From positions 2,039 through 20,373 of the forward strand of contig LT642377.1 in assembly GCA_900128585.1 (NCBI GenBank): a stretch of 18,335 nt of DNA, in the 5' to 3' direction. Positions 8,376-15,363 of the stretch are shown here, piece after piece; within the stretch, counting starts at the first letter, position 1; each line of letters begins with the position of its first letter. Source of the DNA: Stramenopiles sp. TOSAG23-3. Taxonomy: Eukaryota > Sar. Made by a program: the position numbers and the translations under genes. The notes beneath the pieces are model-generated. The model saw nothing but the letters and a program-made list of their open reading frames with translations. It was not told the origin of the DNA and did no database searches.

Positions 8376-8729
8376 AATGTCGTCGTCGTTTTCTTATTAA
8401 AATATCGTTGGAAGTATTCACTAACACGTTCTTCGTATGAAATATTCTTTCGTAATGAACTAGAAGTATGGACGAAAAGACTTTTCTCTTGCGATACGTT
8501 GTCTGTCCATTAAAAGACACTTCTACTCCATCTGGTACTGGTATTGGAAATGTTCCTTCTTCATTACGAAGTCTCTTCTCTCTCCGCCACCACCGCCGCG
8601 CGCCGCTGCTCAAAAGTTATTATTATTTTTTTATTACTTTTTTTTTACTCAACCACCACCAATTAGTTATCGCTTTACTATTTACATGTTAATAAAATTG
8701 ATATAAAATTATAGCGAAAGTAAAAAGAA

Positions 8730-8730
<1 letters not shown>

Positions 8731-8762
<32 letters not shown>

Positions 8763-8764
8763 AA
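8731..8764 (+). repeat. GAAA microsatellite
   Basis: About eight GAAA units preceded by AAG repeats, followed by further purine-only sequence to about 8785. Confidence 0.9.
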
Positions 8765-9018
8765 ACAAGAAGAAGAGGAGAAAGCAACTTCACTAATTAA
8801 AATATTATATAGAGACAACAAGAGAAACAAAAGAAAGGAATATGTACATGGATACCCTATTTAATGTATACTTATTATGATATAAAGAGTACATTGTCTC
8901 TAAAGATAGAATCGAAATAAAAAAGATGTAAATAATTTAAATAGAAATAGCACTAATACGATTATTTTATGGTAGGAAGAAAATAGAGAGAGATAGATCG
9001 ATCCGAACAAGTACTACG

Positions 9019-9030
9019 TACTACGTAGTA
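9019..9030. repeat. 12-bp perfect palindrome
   Basis: TACTACGTAGTA reads the same on both strands, and TACTACG also occurs directly upstream as a partial direct copy. It may be a binding site or a simple-repeat product. Confidence 0.4.
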
Positions 9031-9348
9031 TACTATTTAAATAAACGACTATCAACTTTATTAATCCAACAAACAGAAGGAGAATAGTATTGTAATGTAC
9101 ACCTACATACACGATTCTTTCTTTTTTTTTTAATTCAGTTGTTGCTTTGCTATAGTGTGTATACCTATATTTAAAATCCTCATCAGAGCCACTCAATAAA
9201 AGAAAAGAAAGTCATCCCTCAGCCTTCAGCCCTCAGCCCTCCGTGGACTCCGCCCTCCGCCCTTTTAGCCCTTCCCTTCCACCCTCAATTTCCAATGAAT
9301 TATTATTCCCCTATAATATTCCTATAATCTAAACTCAAAATTATTTAT

Positions 9349-9402
9349 AGAGAGAGAGAGAGAAGAGAGAAGAGAGAAGAGAGAAGAGAGAAGAGAGAAG
9401 AG
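9349..9402 (+). repeat. AG tract followed by six AGAAGAG units
   Basis: An AG dinucleotide run (9349-9360) passes directly into six exact copies of AGAAGAG (9361-9402). The whole tract is purine on this strand. Confidence 0.9.
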
Positions 9403-9980
9403 AGCGTTCTTTGTACTTTGTACCACTTTGGTCACTTACTTCATTTCCTCGGAAGTGATGTATTATAATGTTATTATTAGGGTTTTAATGCTCGCTTGGG
9501 TCGGGCTCTTCTTCTTTCTGTTTTCTGTTTTGTTTTTTGTTTTTTGTTTACTTCGTCCGTTAGTAGTTATTAGTTATGTTACGACTCCCTTTCCTTCGCC
9601 CCTTCTTCTAGAGCTCTTTGCTGAAGCCTATTTCTATATTAATATTTAATGTACATATAAACAACAACAACCAACACGAAGAAAGAGGATTTCTTCTTCC
9701 CAGGCGAAATTCTTCATTTTTTTCTTCATTATTATATTTACGTACATTATTACGAGGAGTATATCATCAGAGTTATATAAAATATATTTTATTTAAAAAA
9801 ATAATTTTAAAAAAAATATGATGTATTTTTTAGTGTCATGCAATATTTACACACCTGTGTAAATAGTTAAATGGGGTGCTGTGTGTTGATGCTGTTCAAG
9901 CAATGCTATTCACATATGTCCTATGTGCGCCACGTCCAAGCCCGTTTTTCACCCCGGGCAACCACGAGGATCAAAAGGAT

Positions 9981-11393
9981 TTATCTCCTTCTGTGGTGGA
10001 AGAATGAGGAAGGTCGTGAAGAAGGCCTGTAATGGAATAAGGAAGGCCATGAGGCAGGCTGTCGCCTAGCTGGTTTTGCAGTATGCCACCCTTTCGACCA
10101 ACGCTTTGATGGTTTTGGCTTGTTCTGAAGTCGTCGCCGTGCGTCCCCATTTGCACTGCATTGCGCTTCGCCATCGCAAGTCCACGCCCATTTTTCTCCT
10201 CTCTCCTTCTTGCATGCTTGCATGGCCCCGTCAAAGGTAGGGTAGCATAAGCCATCTTTGCACGTGGTGCCATCTCCGCAACAGTCGCATTTTTTGCAGC
10301 CTTTCTCCTCTTCACCCGTGATGTAGCCCTCAGGAATGTTGAGTGGTTCCAGGGTGTAAGGCCACTCAGTGGTACGAAGGTTTTCTGCCCCATCACAACA
10401 GATACCATAGCTTTCCACGGAATCGGAACTAATGAACAAATCCCTAGCAGTACGTTTGTTCATATCTTCAATCTCCCCTTGGGTCCAAGGTTTAAACGTG
10501 TATCCCTCGGCTTCACATCCTGTTTTGGTTTTGCACCTCGTTTCATGGCACTTTTCGTCAAACGTATCCCCATGCCATTCGCCGCAGATCCCACGGAACA
10601 CGGCTTGATAATGTGTCGTGTACTGCACGTCACCACATGTGTAGCGGTAGAACGTCAGGTTTCCATAAATTTTTTCATCTTCATCCCCTACAAGTTGCCC
10701 ACTCCTCGATTCACAGTACGCTGCGTCAGTCCTGCACTGCTCATCGTGGCATTCGTTTTCGATATCGTGACTATGATCCCATTCTTCTCGCACTTTACAA
10801 TCTCCCGTTGGTAATTCTCTCGATGGCTGAAATGTGCCACTTTTGCACATCCCGGTATCAGGTAACGGTACGTCAGGATGTGCCTTGCACTCTTCCAATT
10901 GAACTTCACCATCGCAGCAACTGGATATACCGGTGTCAGAATAACTTCTAAGCAGTTGCCACATTGCCTCAAAGAATGTGTACGGTTTAAATTCCAAGTT
11001 GTCCCCAAAGCCGTCTTTCCCGCGCTTTGCGTGGCAACCCTCTTTGCTCGCCCTGCACTCCTCGTCATGGCATTCTTGTTCATAATCAGGCGTTTGGCAA
11101 GTTCCTCTCCTCATTCTTATGCGTGCACACTGGATCATCTCGTCTGTGCACCTACGCCTCCCCATACTATACTGCGTCTCTCTTCCGAAGTTGAATTTTC
11201 CAGGTTCGCACCCTAAGAGATTCAACACTTTTTCTTTTCTAGCCGGTGAGTGGCAAGATGGGGAGAAATATTCATTAGAGGGATCGCGACCTTTGGAACA
11301 GCAAGACGCACTGCTTTCTTTTAAATGCTTAAGTTGATAAACTAAATCTTTTAAATTGTCGTCTGTTGAGCAATACGATTCCCACAGTATCGT
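9981..11393 (-). CDS. Cysteine-rich tandem-repeat protein, no ATG start, possibly truncated
   Basis: The frame is open from 11393 to 9981 with no ATG near its 5' end; the first codon usable by bacterial rules is GTG at 11228, and recognisable protein sequence begins upstream of it. At least three repeats of roughly 100-130 residues are visible, marked by a CC pair (SASCCSKG, SSCCDGEV, GICCDGAE) and by Cys-His-rich motifs (ECHDEECR, ECHDEQCR, KCHETRCK), each followed a few residues on by another Cys. Even Cys spacing suggests disulphides and an extracellular or lumenal protein, but no signal peptide is present because the 5' end is missing. There are potential N-glycosylation sites. A last Cys cluster (CKKCDCCGDGTTCKDGLC) precedes a basic tail that looks like out-of-frame sequence. 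I do not recognise the family. It may be a pseudogene or have an unseen 5' exon. Confidence 0.55.
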   Translation of the reverse strand, partial: TILWESYCSTDDNLKDLVYQLKHLKESSASCCSKGRDPSNEYFSPSCHSPARKEKVLNLLGCEPGKFNFGRETQYSMGRRRCTDEMIQCARIRMRRGTCQTPDYEQECHDEECRASKEGCHAKRGKDGFGDNLEFKPYTFFEAMWQLLRSYSDTGISSCCDGEVQLEECKAHPDVPLPDTGMCKSGTFQPSRELPTGDCKVREEWDHSHDIENECHDEQCRTDAAYCESRSGQLVGDEDEKIYGNLTFYRYTCGDVQYTTHYQAVFRGICGEWHGDTFDEKCHETRCKTKTGCEAEGYTFKPWTQGEIEDMNKRTARDLFISSDSVESYGICCDGAENLRTTEWPYTLEPLNIPEGYITGEEEKGCKKCDCCGDGTTCKDGLCYPTFDGAMQACKKERGEKWAWTCDGEAQCSANGDARRRLQNKPKPSKRWSKGWHTAKPARRQPASWPSLFHYRPSSRPSSFFHHRRR

Positions 11394-12664
11394 TCAACAG
11401 CACCAACCTGCTTCGCCCTGCGTCGGAACGACGGTACCTCGCGAATTTTATCGGCAACGTGGACTGCGCCCTGTGCGCAACGATGACGAAAGCAAAATAC
11501 GAGAAAACTGTGAAAAAATCATGCTATAGAACTCCCCTCCGTGGCGCGGTACTGCAGGGGCTTTACAATGCATTGCCCGAGTTCCAAAAGGAACTTTTTT
11601 TGCGCCCACTGTCCGGGTATGGCCTCGATTCAACGCATGGTGCAAAAGAAGGATTGTCCCAAGAAGACTTTCTTGCGACCCTGTCAAATAGCGCATTCAC
11701 GCTGTGTGTTCCTGGGGCTAGCCCGGAGTCTACAAGAATTTACGAAGCCCTCGAAGCGGGAAGCATTCCGATACTGCAAAAACCAACGATGGAGGGAGGA
11801 CTACTCTTTGGTCCGGGCTGCCCGCTGCCATTTGTTGATTCCCAATCTCCCGGGGCATGGCAGAAGGAAATCGTTAACTTCCTACTACATTGGCAAAAGC
11901 AGCCCAACGCTGCGCTGGACAGTTTACAAGGCAAAGTAATGGATTGGTGGAAGCGTTACAAAGACTCTCTCCGGGCTCGAGTGAAAGCTATTTTGCTGGC
12001 GCCAAAGAACGGCATCCATCGGGACATGTTGGAAAACAATGAAGTGCAAAGGTTCCATGAAACCAACCGTCAGTTGGTCTCTCTGCACGGCATGGTGGAG
12101 TCAAAAGAGCTCGGGGCAATAACTCAGGCCAAGATCCTCATTCACAAATTTATGCAGCTGTGTCAATACGAGCTTTCCAATAGAATTACACTGCAAGGCG
12201 AATTCAATGCCAACAGCTGTCCCTGGCTTCTGTCTGCCGGGGCGTACGCTGCGCACATTGTTAACCTTCGGCAGGAATTTTTCTGTCTTGCAAACGCCTC
12301 GCTGTGGTACGACCCATTTTCTCCAACGCTGCACGATATGATTGCTGCGACCCATTGGAAACACGAAGAATTTCCAGAGCGGGAAATGGCGAACAAGTTT
12401 GCCGAACTGCTCCATCGAGTAAACAACCACAGCAAGGCCTGGCAGAGGTACCCATTGCTACCGAAAAAGATGCTCGAAGTGAGGAGAGGCGGTGCTGCTG
12501 CAAAAGCACTGATGGTGGCGCTGCGACTGTGCATGAAATACGACTCCCAATACGATTACCGGTCGTCCATGTGGTACCACGGCCTGCTCCACAACAAGGA
12601 AATCAAAGAAATGTTAGAGCGGCATTTATCCCATTCCCCTCCTCCCCTATACGACCAAGTGTGA
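11333..12664 (+). CDS. Exostosin-like (GT47) glycosyltransferase, 5' end missing
   Basis: The frame opens after a TAA at 11330-11332, and the first bacterial-type start is TTG at 11366; no ATG occurs before 11486, which is already inside conserved sequence. ERRYLANFIG (around 11426) and FTLCVPGASPESTRIYEALE with AGSIPIL (about 11696-11773) match the C-terminal half of the exostosin domain, where the family reads S-R-x-x-E-A-x-x-x-G-C-I-P. Exostosins transfer sugars in the Golgi, in animals for heparan sulphate and in plants for wall polysaccharides. The substrate here is unknown. The N-terminal half of the domain and the expected membrane anchor are absent. About 230 residues after the domain (from roughly 11970) match nothing I know. 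Either an upstream exon exists or the gene was cut by rearrangement. Confidence 0.65.
   Translation, partial: VDKLNLLNCRLLSNTIPTVSFNSTNLLRPASERRYLANFIGNVDCALCATMTKAKYEKTVKKSCYRTPLRGAVLQGLYNALPEFQKELFLRPLSGYGLDSTHGAKEGLSQEDFLATLSNSAFTLCVPGASPESTRIYEALEAGSIPILQKPTMEGGLLFGPGCPLPFVDSQSPGAWQKEIVNFLLHWQKQPNAALDSLQGKVMDWWKRYKDSLRARVKAILLAPKNGIHRDMLENNEVQRFHETNRQLVSLHGMVESKELGAITQAKILIHKFMQLCQYELSNRITLQGEFNANSCPWLLSAGAYAAHIVNLRQEFFCLANASLWYDPFSPTLHDMIAATHWKHEEFPEREMANKFAELLHRVNNHSKAWQRYPLLPKKMLEVRRGGAAAKALMVALRLCMKYDSQYDYRSSMWYHGLLHNKEIKEMLERHLSHSPPPLYDQV
11363..11400. repeat. Imperfect 14-bp inverted repeat at a head-to-head gene junction
   Basis: Arms CTGTTGAGCAATAC (11363-11376) and GTATCGTTCAACAG (11387-11400) flank a 10-base loop. 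Twelve of 14 pairs are Watson-Crick, one is G-T and one a mismatch. It lies where the exostosin-like frame (+) and Cys-rich frame (-) both lose their 5' ends. Confidence 0.7.
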
Positions 12665-13198
12665 GGGAGTATAATAAATTAATAGTCATATATCTTCATA
12701 GGAACATAACAATAATCTAATATTACAATTATTTAATACACAGTATACCAGGAAAAAAGAAACCCTTACCTGTACCCTTTGATACAGCGCTTATTTTATC
12801 TATGCTGCTATACCAAGTAAGGAACCTGCCACCCACCTCTGTTCTATTCTCTCTGACCTCTGACTCCATTCACTATAATAGCACCATGTTAGTCGTCTAT
12901 CTTCAATGTTTTTTAAATAGTATTACAACGTAATAAGGAGTAAAAGAGGAGAAGAAGAAGGAGGTGTTAAATTATTTTTACTACTAATACTCTGTTTTCT
13001 TTTCGAACGGACTGAATTTCAATTCATGAATGCGATTGCATATAATGAATTTTTAGAAAGAAAAAAACAATGCGATGAACGTACGATATCACAGTATTTA
13101 TTGCATGACGTTTTGTTTTGCATGACGTAATAGTAAGTGTGTACAAACAAAACTGCAACCGACCGTACAAATAAGCGAACTGAAGCATTTGTCTCACT
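12665..13198. other. Intergenic region upstream of the cation exchanger
   Basis: A+T-rich spacer between two plus-strand genes. AATAAA occurs 7 bases after the exostosin-like stop (from about 12673) and may serve as a polyadenylation signal. A pyrimidine-rich patch lies at 12825-12870. No gene was found; a shadow frame at 13024-13452 (-) overlaps the exchanger. Confidence 0.55.
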
Positions 13199-14869
13199 AT
13201 GCCTCGAGTTCGCAATGCTTTGAGCCTTTCCGCACTCTGCTGTTTGTGCTTAGTGTTTGCGGTGTCTGCTTCGACGGAAGCCACTGTTGCGGGGGTGAAC
13301 GTAACAGCAGAATGCCGCGAGCATCTGGACGAATACGACTTCGTTGACAATCTCTGCCTAAATAAACTGGACCTACATGTTGGTGCAGACGGAAACTGCA
13401 AAGGGAACCCTCTTGGGATCCTATTTGAGGTGTTCCTATTTCTGTACGCCATGCTCGGCCTGGCTATAGTATGTGACGACTACCTTTGCGTTGCCTTGGA
13501 ACGTCTGTGTGATATATTTCTCATTCGGGAAGACGTAGCAGGGGCCACGATAATGGCATTTGGTAGCGCTGCGCCTGAGATCATCATAAACTTAATTTCA
13601 ACGCTTAAGCAAGTGAAACAACACCATGACCATGGCGAAGCGGACACGTCGGCACTAGACGCGACAAACACAGGTGTCGGAGCTATTCTAGGCAGTGGTG
13701 TGATCGCGTTCTTAACGATACCAGGAGCGTGCGCTCTGAGTGTGGAAAAGGGGACAGACATTAGTTTGAAACGTCGCCCACTTTTGCGCGATATCACTGC
13801 ATACACAATAGCCCTTCTGCTTTTGTGTATCTTTTTTGCGGACACCAAAATAGAGCTGTGGGAGAGTTTAATGATGGTAGGGTTCTACGTGTTGTACGTA
13901 TTGACCGTTGCGTTTGCCCCTGCCGTGCGTGAGAATTACAGGCACAAGGTTCTCAAGCTCCCCAAAAAAAAGAGAACCAGCTTTGTAAAAAAGAAGAAAA
14001 AATCCAGCGTCCACGGTGCATTGAGTACAGGCTTAGGGACCCCTTTGATTGCCGCAGCCGATGAAACCGAAGCCTATGATTCTGCAGATAATGAAGCTGC
14101 CAAAGCAAAAAACCCTGACGGTATTTTAAAGAATCCTTTGGACAAAACAACTTCGAATAAGACAGTGTCCTTCGGGCTAGAAATGTCAGTAACTGAAAGC
14201 ATCCTGCATGCGAGCCAGTTCTATGAAGGCGAAGAGCATGAAAATGATGATGCGCCGCCATCATGTTTGGGGCGGGTAGTCATCACCGTCTCGAAACCTC
14301 TCCACTTCATGTTTAGTTGGACTTGCATTGACTGCAACCCAGATACTCCATACGAAAACTATTACCCCCTGACTTTTCTCGCATCTTTCATTTGGGTAGC
14401 CTTTTTGAGCCTCATCATTTCTGCGGTTGTAGAGAGGTGGTCTTATTTTGTTGGAGATTATATAAGCCCCGGGATCATGGGAATGGTGTTGATAGCTGTA
14501 GGTGCAGAGATTCCCGACATGATCCAGTCTGTGACCATGGCAAAGAAAGGGTATGGTAGCATGGCTGTTTCCAACGCATTTGGAAGCCAAATAATAAACG
14601 TCTTGATGGGCTTGGGGGGGCCGTGGATGCTCGCAAATTTTTTGCTCCCCGAGGGAGCAGATTTTAAAGTAACGGGAGCAGCGGATTTACAAATCAAGGC
14701 TTACTTTCAATTTTTTGCTGTGGCCGTTACAAGTGCCATGCTGCTAGGAGTAACGTTTGTTTACCAACAACCGAAAGTCAAACTCACCAGGACCAAGGGG
14801 GCGATTTTGATGGCACTGTACCCATTGGTCATTGTGGGCGTTTTGATTGCCGAGCTTAATACAAAGTAA
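13199..14869 (+). CDS. SLC24/NCKX-type cation (Ca2+) exchanger
   Basis: A 556-residue protein from ATG. Residues 1-24 are a likely signal peptide, followed by a short Cys-containing lumenal segment, as in NCKX proteins. Two groups of membrane spans (about 72-240 and 388-553) flank a charged cytosolic loop (about 245-370) with Lys-rich patches. The alpha-1 repeat reads GATIMAFGSAAPEIIINLIS with the ion-binding Glu127; the alpha-2 repeat reads GMVLIAVGAEIPDMIQSV with Asp440, then GSMAVSNAFGSQIINVLMG. These correspond to Glu188 and Asp548 of NCKX2. Asn467 stands where NCKX2 has Asp575, and Gln464 where it has Asn572. Ala170 replaces an Asn usual in the first half. A His-rich insert (141-146) follows alpha-1. 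The protein probably exchanges Ca2+ for Na+ or H+ across the plasma or an internal membrane; the exact ions are uncertain. Confidence 0.88.
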   Translation: MPRVRNALSLSALCCLCLVFAVSASTEATVAGVNVTAECREHLDEYDFVDNLCLNKLDLHVGADGNCKGNPLGILFEVFLFLYAMLGLAIVCDDYLCVALERLCDIFLIREDVAGATIMAFGSAAPEIIINLISTLKQVKQHHDHGEADTSALDATNTGVGAILGSGVIAFLTIPGACALSVEKGTDISLKRRPLLRDITAYTIALLLLCIFFADTKIELWESLMMVGFYVLYVLTVAFAPAVRENYRHKVLKLPKKKRTSFVKKKKKSSVHGALSTGLGTPLIAAADETEAYDSADNEAAKAKNPDGILKNPLDKTTSNKTVSFGLEMSVTESILHASQFYEGEEHENDDAPPSCLGRVVITVSKPLHFMFSWTCIDCNPDTPYENYYPLTFLASFIWVAFLSLIISAVVERWSYFVGDYISPGIMGMVLIAVGAEIPDMIQSVTMAKKGYGSMAVSNAFGSQIINVLMGLGGPWMLANFLLPEGADFKVTGAADLQIKAYFQFFAVAVTSAMLLGVTFVYQQPKVKLTRTKGAILMALYPLVIVGVLIAELNTK

Positions 14870-15120
14870 TCCCTGGATACAATATGTTTAATTAAAGCAC
14901 ACACATATATATACTAGATATATATAAATTTTGTTTTTAATTAATATGACTATCATAATGTTAATTTTTTAGGTATCATATAAAGAAAATGCTTATTATA
15001 TGAAAAAAGACAACGAGCACCTCAAAAAAAAATAAGCCGCTGTTTACTTGCCAGTTGGAATCTTGACCAGAACTTGGGGAGGATCCTTCTTTTTTTCTTT
15101 TTAATTTTAATTACTTAAAT

Positions 15121-15142
15121 AACAGCCAATTTTCTTGTTTTT
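15121..15142 (+). repeat. Copy 1 of a 22-base direct repeat
   Basis: Begins AACAGCCAATTTTCTTG and ends in a T run. An identical copy starts at 15200 and a variant at 15295. TTTTAATTA precedes this copy and the third. Confidence 0.8.
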
Positions 15143-15186
15143 ATGATACATATAATAATTTGTTTTTTCAATAATATATGAGAAAG

Positions 15187-15200
15187 CTAACCTAACCCTA
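15187..15200 (+). repeat. Short telomere-like tract
   Basis: CTAACCTAACCCTAA is about two and a half units of the TTAGGG complement, directly abutting copy 2 of the 22-base repeat. Interstitial, very short and possibly chance. Confidence 0.4.
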
Positions 15201-15221
15201 ACAGCCAATTTTCTTGTTTTT
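15200..15221 (+). repeat. Copy 2 of a 22-base direct repeat
   Basis: Identical to the copy at 15121-15142 over 22 bases, 79 bases downstream of it. Confidence 0.8.
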
Positions 15222-15294
15222 TATTTATAAGATCGAATGTTTAGTAGATTTCAGTTCGCAGTACATATTAATTTTAATTATCATACCTTAAAAT

Positions 15295-15319
15295 AACAGC
15301 CACCAATTTTCTTGTTTTT
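15295..15319 (+). repeat. Copy 3 of the 22-base direct repeat, with a 3-base insertion
   Basis: Matches the other copies except for three extra bases after AACAGC (AACAGCCACCAATTTTC). It lies 45 bases beyond the glycosyltransferase-like stop codon. Confidence 0.75.
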
Positions 15320-15363
15320 AATTATTATTATTTGTTATTTGTGTTTTTCAACGCTTTTCTTTT

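Larger units (their letters stand above)
8376..9980. other. Microsatellite-rich intergenic region
   Basis: Spacer of 1.6 kb upstream of NOP56 and downstream of the Cys-rich gene. It holds GAAA, AG and AGAAGAG tracts, a C-rich stretch with CTCAGCC repeats (9211-9290), a 12-bp palindrome (9019-9030) and poly-A/T tracts. Open frames here (8468-8692, 9428-9649, 9618-9821) are short and low in complexity and resemble no protein I know. The NOP56 promoter should lie near 8376-8600. No tRNA was seen by eye. Confidence 0.65.
14870..15363. other. Convergent intergenic region with dispersed repeats
   Basis: 3' spacer between the exchanger (+) and the glycosyltransferase-like gene (-). Very A+T-rich, with a TA-rich near-palindrome at 14905-14930, three copies of a 22-base element and a telomere-like tract. 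No gene or RNA was recognised. Confidence 0.65.

Noticed and set aside
8468-9821. Several short frames in the microsatellite-rich spacer
   Set aside because: All are low-complexity translations of A+T-rich or simple sequence with no family resemblance.
10479-11216. Plus-strand frames opposite the Cys-rich gene as the missing exostosin 5' exon
   Set aside because: Their translations are shadows of the Cys-rich frame and show no exostosin N-terminal motifs or signal anchor.
15187-15200. True telomere or chromosome end
   Set aside because: Only about two and a half units, with genes and unique sequence on both sides.
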